Notes: a model not told the origin generated them from the letters alone. Counted from the stretch's first letter, positions 45,210 to 52,603 are shown. The stretch: DNA of 64,000 nt from Pedobacter sp. MC2016-14 (GCF_020991475.1 NZ_JAJMPA010000001.1:2852001-2916000); one strand, 5' to 3'. Numbers and translations: made by a program.

Positions 45210-45737
45210 ATGTCATCACCAAAGAAAAGGATTCTAGAGACAGCCTCTGTTCTCTTTGCAAGTCAGGGTTATAACTCCACAGGAATTAATCAAATAATTG
45301 CTGAGGCCAATGTCGCCAAGGCAAGTTTTTATCAGCATTTTAAATCAAAGGAGGATTTGTGTGTAGCCTTCCTGGATGCCAGACATGACTACTGGTTTAA
45401 TGAATTGTATGATTACAATAAAAAGGCGGAAGGATTGAAATCCAAGGTCGTTTCGTCATTTGATTTTTTGATCCATATGAATGCAAAAGAGAATTTTCGA
45501 GGCTGTAGTTTCCTGAATATTTTGTCTGAAATACCTGGTGATAATATTAAGCTATTAAATCCGATCCAACGACACAAGGAAGATTTAAAGGAGTTCTTTA
45601 AAACTCTGATTGCAGATGAGGCTATTTCGGATCACGTTTATCTGCTCTTCGAGAGCTGCATTACGGAAAGTAAAATGTTCAGGTCGAATCAACTAATAGA
45701 ACGTTCAAAGTCAATTATAAATAACCTAATCAATTAA
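45210..45737 (+). CDS. TetR/AcrR-family regulator
   Basis: A 175-residue one-domain-plus-ligand-domain repressor. The N-terminal helix-turn-helix (residues ~8-55; FASQGYNSTGINQIIAEANVAKASFYQHFKSKEDL spans it) is typical, with the recognition helix at AKASFYQHF. The C-terminal ligand domain starts near 60. It is 3 bp upstream of the DUF1348 gene, which it presumably controls through the palindrome at 45150-45163. The first gene of the island cargo. Confidence 0.88.
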   Translation: MSSPKKRILETASVLFASQGYNSTGINQIIAEANVAKASFYQHFKSKEDLCVAFLDARHDYWFNELYDYNKKAEGLKSKVVSSFDFLIHMNAKENFRGCSFLNILSEIPGDNIKLLNPIQRHKEDLKEFFKTLIADEAISDHVYLLFESCITESKMFRSNQLIERSKSIINNLIN

Positions 45738-45740
45738 ATC

Positions 45741-46154
45741 ATGGAACAAAAATTTCCCTTACCTCCATATACATTGGAGAGCGCGTTACAAAAAATTCAA
45801 TTTGCAGAAGATGCCTGGAACTCACAGGATCCTGAGAAAATCTCCAAAGCCTATACTGTTGACAGCGAATGGAGAAACAGAGATCAATTCGTAAATGGAA
45901 GAGCAGAAATTGTAGAATTTCTTTCCGATAAATGGAAGAAAGAGTTAAACTATAAACTTAAAAAGGAATACTGGGCTCATACCGATAACCGCATCGCTGT
46001 AAGGTTCGAATATGAGTTCCAGGATTTAGATGGCAACTGGTTTAGGGCGTATGGTAATGAGAATTGGGAGTTTGATGAAAATGGTTTAATGGCCAAGAGA
46101 TATGCAAGTATTAATAACTTAGCCATCAGTGAAGACCAGCGGAAATTAAAATAG
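45741..46154 (+). CDS. DUF1348 / NTF2-like fold protein
   Basis: A 137-residue soluble protein of the nuclear-transport-factor-2-like (SnoaL) superfamily, DUF1348 branch: [30 protein letters not shown], then [23 protein letters not shown]. Members are small alpha+beta cone proteins, some enzymes and some binders. Its TetR partner suggests a role in response to a small molecule, but no substrate can be inferred. Confidence 0.82.
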   Translation: MEQKFPLPPYTLESALQKIQFAEDAWNSQDPEKISKAYTVDSEWRNRDQFVNGRAEIVEFLSDKWKKELNYKLKKEYWAHTDNRIAVRFEYEFQDLDGNWFRAYGNENWEFDENGLMAKRYASINNLAISEDQRKLK

Positions 46155-46524
46155 TTGATGGTTTTAAGAAGAGAGATGAAATTTGTTGGATTCTACATGG
46201 TGTGCTAGTTTCAAATTTTATGTTTTCCCTCAAGCCCTAGTTGCGAATTTCATCCCCAGGTCAACCTGCATAAATCATATATAGAATAAGATGCTTTGGT
46301 TTTATATAGTCTGTAAAGCTTATACCCCTACGGGTTTGCAGTTGCCACTTAAGGACATCAACATTTTAGCCGATGGCCGATTCGCATTTTTTGTGTAGTT
46401 AACGTAAGAACCATCGGGATAGGAGGAAGTTCGCATACGTTCATTTTAAAGTGTTAATTTCTATCATCAACCGATCATCGCATCAAGTCAAATTCCTATA
46501 GTGAGTCATAATACCTTCCACTCA
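46155..46524. other. Non-coding stretch in island
   Basis: About 370 bp without a convincing ORF on either strand. A minus-strand frame near 46320-46400 (KMLMSLSGNCKPVGV then stop) looks like the end of a lost gene; I cannot name it. Confidence 0.3.
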
Positions 46525-47091
46525 ATGAAAAAACACAAGCTCCTCAGAAAAGCATCGATCATGTTTTTGCTGTCGATCCAAATTATTTTTCTCTTCTCGA
46601 TCTTTAGAGAAAATCTTCAGTCTATGGGAATTCTCATTTCGATCGCTATCATCAGTATTCTGATACTTGCGGCGTATACGAGTGGGAAAATTCATCATCA
46701 CGAACATCAGTATGAGCATATTCTGGTTGTAATATGGATTCCGATAGGGGCAGTTACATCTTTTTATCTTAATCACTATTTGGAAATGGGGCCGGTAATT
46801 TCTGCTTCTGCCGTTGGGCTAGTAGCTTCTTTTACTCCGAATTTCAAGAAACTATCGACCTACCTTCAAAAGCTTCCTAGTGCCATATATTGTGGTGCGT
46901 TTATCGGCATGTCTAGTACTAGCGTAGCTCCCAACCTGGTTTTTGTCCTTACAGCAAGTTTTTTTACCGCTGTTTTAATTTTAGTTTCGAAAAGTCTATT
47001 CTCGGGGGTAGGAGGAAAGCTCGGCACTTTAGCCTTTGCAGGAGTGGTCACTACCTCATTTATCTATTATCTTATTTCAAGATATGCTTAA
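46525..47091 (+). CDS. Multipass membrane protein of unknown family (pair member 1)
   Basis: A 189-residue integral membrane protein with about six to seven hydrophobic segments and a His-rich cytoplasmic or loop segment (KIHHHEHQYEH) after the second. I choose the ATG at 46525; a GTG at 46501 is in frame. I recognise no family. Residues in its second half, SFYLNHYLEMGPVISASAVG, FIGMSS and GVGGKLGTLAFAGV, line up with the next gene product (YVNEELNQGPVRSSAMLS, FIGMVS, GYGGALGASACISI), so the two are paralogues. The stop overlaps the next ATG by 8 bp. Confidence 0.7.
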   Translation: MKKHKLLRKASIMFLLSIQIIFLFSIFRENLQSMGILISIAIISILILAAYTSGKIHHHEHQYEHILVVIWIPIGAVTSFYLNHYLEMGPVISASAVGLVASFTPNFKKLSTYLQKLPSAIYCGAFIGMSSTSVAPNLVFVLTASFFTAVLILVSKSLFSGVGGKLGTLAFAGVVTTSFIYYLISRYA

Positions 47092-47539
47092 CCTATTAAT
47101 ACTAATCGGCGTGGGGTTTATGGGCGCTATCATTACATTTTATGTTAATGAAGAATTGAATCAAGGGCCTGTGCGTTCATCGGCCATGCTATCCCTTTCT
47201 GTGGGTTTGCTTCTCAAATTTTCTAACTTCGGTATCGACCCATACCTAATAAAAAATATTCCACTAGTTTGCATCGGTTCTTCGTTTATAGGAATGGTTT
47301 CAAATCGCCTAATCAGAAGCTATTGGCTCATTGGAGTCGCAGGAATTCTATTTTGCATTATATTTCTGAATGCAAGTAAATTCTTTCAGGGGTATGGCGG
47401 TGCCCTGGGCGCATCTGCCTGCATATCAATTCTGGCTATCTTGAGTATCCCAGTCGTTAGGAAAAAACACCGGCTAACAAATGGTTTTGCATTTTTACGA
47501 AAGTCAGTTTTCCTGAGGGGAAATCGGAAAAACCGCTAA
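47084..47539 (+). CDS. Multipass membrane protein of unknown family (pair member 2)
   Basis: A 151-residue membrane protein with about five hydrophobic segments and a basic C-terminal tail (RKKHRLTNGFAFLRKS...RGNRKNR). The ATG at 47084 lies inside the end of gene 1 (8-bp overlap), which implies translational coupling and probably a heteromeric complex. Its whole length corresponds to the C-terminal four to five segments of its partner. Shared residues cluster in GPV.SSA, FIGM.S and G.GG.LG. Confidence 0.7.
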   Translation: MLNLLILIGVGFMGAIITFYVNEELNQGPVRSSAMLSLSVGLLLKFSNFGIDPYLIKNIPLVCIGSSFIGMVSNRLIRSYWLIGVAGILFCIIFLNASKFFQGYGGALGASACISILAILSIPVVRKKHRLTNGFAFLRKSVFLRGNRKNR

Positions 47540-47757
47540 GTCAGATCAACTGCCGCTCCTCACGATTGGGAGGGAGCTTGAAGGCTGTGAGGTAATAAGA
47601 CCCCATGGAGCAAATACCGGGACGTGGTATTCAATTGAGAGCTGTTGATTTAGCAAAGTTCAGGTGAACAAATCATGATATTGCACCGGAGATGACACCA
47701 ACCAGGACTTGGTGGTCAAATATCTTCAACTAGTCATTATGATCATGGCAAGTGCCT
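47540..47757. other. Non-coding stretch in island
   Basis: No intact ORF. One frame near 47545-47640 gives LPLLTIGRELEGCEV, which resembles the beta-strand near the C-terminus of alpha/beta-hydrolases (LPVLTIGGE), so it may be a displaced part of the adjacent pseudogene. That is a weak match. Confidence 0.3.
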
Positions 47758-48014
47758 AATATGAAGGATGGATACCGTCATGACTGGATGTTTGATCATC
47801 TGCTCAAAGATAAAAGAGCAATTGATGATTTCGATCGTTTGGTCTACAGTGAAGCTTATCAAAGTAAAGCGGACCTCCGGGCATCCGGCGGCTGGTACCA
47901 GGCGTTTGGAAAAGACATCGCAGACATCAAAACTTATCTCAGGCTCAGCATTCCCGTGCTTGGTAATTGGAGGCAGTAGTTTTTGTTCGCCCCGTGAGAA
48001 AGCGCTGTACTGAT
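47758..48014 (+). pseudogene. Fragment of an alpha/beta-hydrolase (epoxide-hydrolase-like)
   Basis: A frame starting MKDGYRHDWMFDHLL and running through GGWYQAFGKDIADIKTY to LSIPVLG resembles the cap-domain end and the strand before the catalytic acid of alpha/beta-hydrolases of the epoxide-hydrolase type. A frameshift near 47965 is needed to continue as IGGSSFCSPREKALY before a stop at 48012-48014. The catalytic serine half is absent. It is a relic. Confidence 0.6.
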
Positions 48015-48032
48015 GTTTTATGGTACATGGCT

Positions 48033-48187
48033 GGGGAGGAAACCTGGCTCTTCCCCACTTTTGGTGGTCGGAAGAGTTGAAGGTAAAATTGCACAGAAAA
48101 ATCGCCTTTAAATGGGAACTCTTTGAAAGTAGTTGACTGTATTTTGACTAATGTTCTATTTTACCACCAAAAGCGGGGAGGAAACCT
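48033..48187. repeat. Nested direct and inverted repeats
   Basis: GGGGAGGAAACCT occurs directly repeated at 48033-48045 and 48175-48187. CCCCACTTTTGGTGG (48053-48067) and CCACCAAAAGCGGGG (48164-48178) are inverted at 14 of 15 positions. It could be a small non-autonomous element or a recombination scar behind the hydrolase relic. Confidence 0.45.
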
Positions 48188-48469
48188 CCACTATACTGTC
48201 TTTGTGTTAGTAAAATTTAAAATGTGTTCATTCATTTTTGAAATTAATTTATTTCTAAAACTGTAAACCTATGTTAGTAGAAGACAGTCCTCAAGTCTGA
48301 GCTAACCAAATTACGCAATTGAATTCGAGCCATGCAGTTAGTTGACGGTTTTATGGCTAGTGATCTGCACAGCGCTCGACAGACGTCGACCTAATGCATG
48401 CAGAATTCCCCCTATTTGACTAGTATAGGAGAAATCTGCCTTACAGGTTATTATGGCATTTCATAGGTG
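48188..48469. other. Non-coding stretch before SDR 3' end
   Basis: No ORF recognised. The part 48370-48425 is unusually dense in palindromic hexamers (AGCGCT, GACGTC, GTCGAC, ATGCAT, GCATGC, GAATTC, ACTAGT). Confidence 0.4.
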
Positions 48470-49243
48470 CTAAACTGCCGGGAAAGCACCGCCATCGACA
48501 GAATAGTTTATCCCTGTAATGTACCTGGCTTCAGAGGACGCCAAAAAAGCGACAAGGCCAGCGATTTCTTCCGGATCTGCCATTCTTCCTATAGGTACGC
48601 CAACTTTGTCCATGATTGACTGGAAAACCTGATCAGCTGGGACATTTGATGAATCTGCAATATTCTCAATAAAATCCATCATCAAGGTTGTTTTTACCAG
48701 ACCAGGTGAGACGACATTTACCCGTATGCCTTGCGGGCCCAACTCATTGGCAAGTGCCTTGCTGTAGGTATTCAAAGCTGACTTAGCAGCAGAATAGGAC
48801 ATGGTCATTTCCCAGAGGGGCAGCTTTGCTGCTCCGGTAGAGATGTTGATCACCACACCACCTTTCTGGCTGATCATCGTAGGCAGTAAGGCCTTGTTCA
48901 TGCGTACCACCGACATGAAATTTAGTTGCCAGTCGTTAAGCCAATGTTCATCATCGAGTGAATTGAAACCCCCTCCCGGACTTAAATTCGCCCCAGCATT
49001 GTTGACTATGATGTCGATCCTTCCATATGCCGCTAAGATTTCCTGGGCTACTGTTGCTGCGGCATCTGCTGTTGTGAGATCAGCGGCAATGAAATGATGT
49101 CCCTTCGGGTTTTCCTCTGGCGCATTTCGGGCAGTGACCACGACCTGTGCTCCTCTGTCATTTAATCTATCTGCGATCGCCTGACCGATGCCTTTTGTAC
49201 CACCTGTCACCAGGGCTACCTGGCCTTTTAATGTTGTTTCCAT
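48470..49243 (-). CDS. SDR-family oxidoreductase
   Basis: A 257-residue classical short-chain dehydrogenase with GGTKGIGQA near 14, NNAGAN near 84 and intact YxxxK (SYSAAKSAL). I choose the ATG at 49243; 28 upstream codons in frame are AT-rich and unlike the family. It is divergent from an HxlR regulator across a 115-bp gap, which suggests the regulator controls it. Substrate unknown; redox or aldehyde detoxification is a common role for such HxlR-SDR pairs. Confidence 0.88.
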   Translation of the reverse strand: METTLKGQVALVTGGTKGIGQAIADRLNDRGAQVVVTARNAPEENPKGHHFIAADLTTADAAATVAQEILAAYGRIDIIVNNAGANLSPGGGFNSLDDEHWLNDWQLNFMSVVRMNKALLPTMISQKGGVVINISTGAAKLPLWEMTMSYSAAKSALNTYSKALANELGPQGIRVNVVSPGLVKTTLMMDFIENIADSSNVPADQVFQSIMDKVGVPIGRMADPEEIAGLVAFLASSEARYITGINYSVDGGAFPAV

Positions 49244-49287
49244 GGTTTTAAAATTAATTTCTGTTTGCAAAGAAAAATACAATACTT

Positions 49288-49301
49288 TACTTTTGAAAGT
49301 A
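49288..49301. promoter_or_regulatory. Palindrome between SDR and HxlR genes
   Basis: TACTTT-TG-AAAGTA is a perfect 6-bp-arm palindrome in the divergent gap; ACTTTAC just before and GTAAAG just after (49282-49290 and 49332-49337) resemble additional half sites. HxlR-type MarR-like dimers bind such sites. Confidence 0.5.
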
Positions 49302-49358
49302 GTAACACGAATGTATAGTAATAACATAAAGTAAAGGGAAGCACATTTTCAGCTAGTT

Positions 49359-49685
49359 ATGAAAGGAAAAAAAATGGAAAAATGTGAAGAGCGCTGCGCG
49401 CTGCAGGAATTGTTGGATATCATCGGTGGGAAATGGTCCATGTCAATCATCTATGCCTTATTTGGGGGGAAAAGGCGTTTCAGCGAAATAGAGCGCATGA
49501 TACCTAAGATCAACACCCGGATGCTGGTTAAAGAGCTGAAAAACATGGAAGCCAATGGTATTGTGAACAGAGAGGTATTTGCAACGGTGCCGCCGACGGT
49601 AGAATATACGTTGACTGAAAAGGGACAGGACTTAGCGCCCAGCATTCAAGAGTTGCTGAAATGGGGTGTAAAATACGTGGCTTAA
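49359..49685 (+). CDS. HxlR-family winged-helix regulator
   Basis: A 108-residue one-domain regulator. CEERCALQELLDIIGGKWSM holds the conserved N-terminal cysteines and GGKW motif; RRFSEIERMIPKINTRMLVKEL is the winged-helix recognition segment; EYTLTEKGQDL is typical of the wing. An alternative start at 49374 would remove five residues. The cysteines could sense thiol-reactive electrophiles, as in YodB/HypR of this family; this is inference. Confidence 0.9.
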   Translation: MKGKKMEKCEERCALQELLDIIGGKWSMSIIYALFGGKRRFSEIERMIPKINTRMLVKELKNMEANGIVNREVFATVPPTVEYTLTEKGQDLAPSIQELLKWGVKYVA

Positions 49686-49723
49686 AAGCTTAAACGCTGA
49701 ATTCTTCGAAGATGAGTAATGAA

Positions 49724-50560
49724 TTATCCCTTGAAGTCGTAAAGCAGAACACAAGGACGCACTAAGGCTGAGCCGTTCCAACTGCAACTCATTCCCTTGC
49801 TTTCAAAGGCTGAAATCACGCGCTTCGCGACGGTGGTGGTCTCTTGATCTTCGCCACTGGGCGCTCCCCATATCCCTAAATAAAGCTGGCTTGTTTGTTT
49901 GGCAGTTCGGAGATCCTGCCTGGTATAAAAACAGAATCCGCTGACCCTGTCCGGCTGGCTGTGCTGAGCGAGGACTTCCGCACAATCAGCGAAACCATCT
50001 GATTGGGTATAACCTGTGTCTGCCAGGCAGATGATCCCATCCGCGTTCAATTCGGAAAATACGTCATCTACCGTCTTGCTAGCAGTCTTCCATGCGAGGG
50101 GAGACATTTTTTCAAAGTGCAATGCCGGCTCAGGTTCCTGGGGAACTACGCCCGTAAGTTCACTCAGCAATGCCTGAACCTCTTCCATCATGGCATTTTC
50201 TGTGATGTGATTGCCATGTCCGTCCCTGACATCCGGATCGGCTCCGGCCTGGATTAAAAATGCTACCGGAGAAAGAAATGGAGAGAATTCTGCCAGCAGG
50301 AAAAGGGGAGATCTTCCGTCATTACTTGCTGAGGTGAGCGGGCATCCGGCTTCGAGCAATACTTTCAGCGTTTTCAAAATAGGAGTTTCCTCATCGCAGG
50401 CATTACTGCCCATGGCCGCGTAATGTAATGCGTTAAAGCCATTTTTATCGCTCATCCTAACATCCGCTCCCTGGCTAATCCGGTCTTTGACTAAAAGGGA
50501 ATCGCAGCTACGTGCGGCGTCGAGCAAATTTAGGCTTGGTTTCTCTGAAGCTTTGGACAT
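49724..50560 (-). CDS. Ankyrin-repeat protein with C-terminal DUF6891-like domain
   Basis: A 278-residue soluble protein. Ankyrin repeats cover about residues 8-130 (LLDAARSCDSLLVKDRIS, GFNALHYAAMGS, GRSPLFLLAEFSPFL, FLIQAGADPDVRDGHGN). The C-terminal half (about 150-278; GFCFYTRQDLRTAKQTSQLYLGIWGAP, then VISAFESKGMSCSWNG) resembles DUF6891, a family of unknown function also found as immunity-like or stand-alone proteins. No signal peptide. Being alone in an island next to a toxin relic, an immunity role is conceivable but unproven. Confidence 0.7.
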   Translation of the reverse strand: MSKASEKPSLNLLDAARSCDSLLVKDRISQGADVRMSDKNGFNALHYAAMGSNACDEETPILKTLKVLLEAGCPLTSASNDGRSPLFLLAEFSPFLSPVAFLIQAGADPDVRDGHGNHITENAMMEEVQALLSELTGVVPQEPEPALHFEKMSPLAWKTASKTVDDVFSELNADGIICLADTGYTQSDGFADCAEVLAQHSQPDRVSGFCFYTRQDLRTAKQTSQLYLGIWGAPSGEDQETTTVAKRVISAFESKGMSCSWNGSALVRPCVLLYDFKG

Positions 50561-50850
50561 GGTACTATTTTTAGATGCAACAAACGGTTGGCCGGATGGT
50601 TTGAGGAATTGATTAGTCGGCTGTTTGCTGTTAAATTAATCCAGTACTGGCCAGTTCCGGATCAAGGTCACTAGCGCAGTGCTTACGATTTTGATGCCTG
50701 TGGAGGTTTCGGCAATACTATCCACCTGATTTCGAAACCCGCTTTCCAGTCATTTCGCTTCATAATGACCAGCTGCTCTATCTATCTATACCTATTACTA
50801 GTTAGTTTTAAGTATAAAATAATTTGTTTAAAATTAGTTTGTCATTTTGC
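50561..50850. other. Non-coding stretch in island
   Basis: No intact gene. A minus-strand frame ending at 50636 encodes a ~36-residue fragment (DSIAETSTGIKIVSTALV...PVLD) after an in-frame stop, possibly a gene tail that I cannot identify. Confidence 0.3.
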
Positions 50851-50856
50851 TGTCCT

Positions 50857-50937
50857 GCGGCGATGATCGCCACAGATATTGATTTTGTTAAACCAATGGT
50901 TTGCTTAATTTCGTATTCGCGGCGATCATCGCCGCAA
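50857..50937. promoter_or_regulatory. Two GCGGCGAT-type palindromes, abiE-like operator pair
   Basis: GGCGAT-G-ATCGCC (within 50857-50873) and GCGGCGAT-C-ATCGCCGC (50921-50937) are palindromes 64 bp apart upstream of the AbiEi relic. AbiEi antitoxins are known to repress their operon by binding paired inverted repeats, which fits. Confidence 0.6.
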
Positions 50938-50956
50938 CAATAAGATTTAATAAACT

Positions 50957-51233
50957 ATGCCTGTCAACTCCGAACGCAGAAAAGAATTAATTCAACTCAT
51001 ACCCGATAGCATGATTGTGAGCAGGTCATGGTTGATCGAGAAAGGGATGACTGCTATTAATTGATGAGGAAGATTGCTTTGCTTTGAAAGGTGGAACGGC
51101 AATCAATCTTTTTTACCGGCCATTACTCAGGCTTTCTGTAGATATCGATCTGTTGTACATTCCTATGGATGACCGTCCTACTGCAATTAAAAATATCAAG
51201 GCAGCTTTAGGAAGAACAGTGCACTCCAATTAG
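50957..51233 (+). pseudogene. Deletion-fused relic of an AbiE type IV toxin-antitoxin pair
   Basis: The first 35 codons (RKELIQLIPDSMIVSRSWLIEKGMT) match the N-terminal winged-helix of an AbiEi antitoxin and then hit a stop at 51062. In another frame, from about 51051, the sequence reads LIDEEDCFALKGGTAINLFY and then LRLSVDIDLLYIPMDDR, the N-terminal nucleotidyltransferase core of an AbiEii toxin (GGTAI and DIDL motifs), and stops at 51231. The rest of the antitoxin and toxin is gone. An internal deletion thus joined the two genes; neither is functional. Confidence 0.75.
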
Positions 51234-51391
51234 TAGCCAAAATTTTAGGCTAATTTCTTCAAACTGCGTTTGATTTTTTTGTGAAGCGTCCAGATAATTT
51301 TCCGATAAAAACGGTATATTTATGTAAACAAAGTTCATTGATTTTCGAGAAAAAATCGGGGTGTTCCCCCTACAATTTTTAATCAAAAATG

Positions 51392-51416
51392 TGGGGTACC
51401 TTTTGAGGTACCTCAG
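51392..51416. repeat. Putative right arm-type sites (GGGGTACCT, GAGGTACCT)
   Basis: TGGGGTACCT (51392-51401) and TGAGGTACCT (51404-51413) are 12-bp-spaced direct repeats about 70 bp inside the right att, mirroring the 12-bp spacing of GAGGGACCC repeats at the left. A GGGGTGTTCCCC hairpin (51359-51370) is nearby. Confidence 0.4.
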
Positions 51417-51470
51417 GTTAAAAATTTTTAATAACAATATTACTATCAAATAGATATAAAGATGGCGGTT

Positions 51471-51487
51471 AATCCTGCCACCCCGAC
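51471..51487 (+). other. attR direct repeat (tRNA-Pro 3' fragment)
   Basis: AATCCTGCCACCCCGAC, identical to 44431-44447, without the remainder of a tRNA. Confidence 0.75.
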
Positions 51488-51495
51488 ACAATATT

Positions 51496-51530
51496 AAAAG
51501 TCCTTAAATCTATGATTTGAGGACTTTTTT
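51496..51530 (+). terminator. tRNA-Pro-type terminator beyond attR
   Basis: AAAAGTCCTTAAATC and GATTTGAGGACTTTT form the same 15-bp stem and TAT loop as 44471-44504, with one compensatory pair change (G-C to T-A) and a T-run. Confidence 0.85.
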
Positions 51531-52027
51531 ATTTAAATGGAATAGTTGTCCTTTTGTTATTCAGCAAAGATCATATTGAGTATTAATAGATATTTGCAAA
51601 TCTTATTTCAGGCAAAATTTTAACACTTTCATAATTGATCATTTTGCAAATTTTCTGGTGATTGCAATCTGCTGGGTGTTAAGTTTTAATTTATTTCCAA
51701 CATGGGGAAACTGATGGGGTTTTGACTAAATAATGGCCTGTAATGCCGGGCATGAGGGATGCAGAAAGTATATTGGAGTGATGGAATGTATATTGATATG
51801 CCTGTTTGTCTGCATAGGGAAATACGAGGCGATCGGATTATTGATAACCGGTAAAAGAATCGCTCGTCAAGGGAACCGACTGTTATAAGTTGATACTACT
51901 TCGATTGTTGTAAAGCGAGGTCTAAATAATTTCACTTTATTGATGACGTTTTGTAGCTTTACAATAAATAACCAAGTATGAAGGGTAAAGCTTTGCCAAG
52001 TATCAGCACTCGCATCTAAAATTACGT
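51531..52027. other. Non-coding region before the PUL sigma factor
   Basis: About 500 bp without a convincing ORF. It contains ATTTGCAAAT (near 51592) and, 70 bp before the sigma gene, TAGCTTTA, one base off the TAnnTTTG -7 box, the likely promoter of the regulator gene. Confidence 0.35.
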
Positions 52028-52603
52028 ATGCAGGAGTATAGTCAACTTTCCGATACAGAATTAACTGTTTTTTTAAAAGGTGGTGATAAGAACGCCTATG
52101 CTGAAATTTATGACCGGTATTGGGCAGTTTTATATAGATATTCCCGTAGGCTGCTGCAAAGTGAAAAGGAAGCCGAAGATGTGGTGCAGGATATTTTTGT
52201 CATGCTTTGGTCTAAGTCGGACGACCTCGAATTAAAAGTTTCCTTATCTGCTTTTTTATATGCATCAGTAAGAAACCGCATCCTTAAACATTTTGAAAAA
52301 AGTAAGGTTCGCAAAAACTACATCAATTCCCTCGGTAATTTTATGGATAACGGTACCTGTATAACAGATCACCTTGCAAGGGAGCGGGAACTTGCAGCGA
52401 GGATTGAATATGAAGTGTCAATGCTTCCAGAAAAAATGCGTGAGGTATTTAAATATACACAGAAAGGCAACTTGTCTTATAAAGAAATTGCTGAAGAACT
52501 GGGTATTTCTGAGAATACTGTTCGTAAACAGCGAAATAATGCGGTCAATTTGTTAAAGGTTAAATTCGGCGACTTGCTTAGTATCGCTCTTACCTTTCTG
52601 TAA
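52028..52603 (+). CDS. ECF-type RNA polymerase sigma factor (PUL regulator)
   Basis: A 191-residue sigma-70 family protein of the Bacteroidota ECF group. Region 2 (FLKGGDKNAYAEIYDRYW...AEDVVQDIFVMLW) and region 4 (LPEKMREVF...LSYKEIAEELGISENTVRKQ) are complete. With the FecR anti-sigma factor and SusC's STN domain it forms a trans-envelope signalling chain that turns on the locus when the glycan is bound. Confidence 0.92.
   Translation: MQEYSQLSDTELTVFLKGGDKNAYAEIYDRYWAVLYRYSRRLLQSEKEAEDVVQDIFVMLWSKSDDLELKVSLSAFLYASVRNRILKHFEKSKVRKNYINSLGNFMDNGTCITDHLARERELAARIEYEVSMLPEKMREVFKYTQKGNLSYKEIAEELGISENTVRKQRNNAVNLLKVKFGDLLSIALTFL

Larger units (their letters stand above)
44431..51487. mobile_element. 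Genomic island integrated at tRNA-Pro, integrase lost
   Basis: The 17-bp sequence AATCCTGCCACCCCGAC occurs at the 3' end of tRNA-Pro (44431-44447) and again at 51471-51487, where the rest of the tRNA is missing. Similar terminators follow both. Inside each end are short paired repeats of GAGGGACCC- or GAGGTACCT-type. The cargo is a TetR pair, unknown membrane proteins, SDR/HxlR, an ankyrin protein and several gene relics. No recombinase, replication or conjugation gene is visible, so it is either a decayed element or one that needs an integrase in trans. Confidence 0.75.

Noticed and set aside
46501..46524. GTG start for membrane protein 1
   Set aside because: Eight extra residues before MKKHKLL add nothing family-like; the ATG at 46525 starts directly before the first basic-hydrophobic segment.
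50941..51064. A small intact gene of 35 codons
   Set aside because: Its sequence is the N-terminus of a larger AbiEi protein that stops early at a deletion junction.
51467..51487. A third tRNA-Pro gene
   Set aside because: Only the 3' 17 nt exist; acceptor 5' half, D-arm and anticodon arm are missing, so it is the att repeat.
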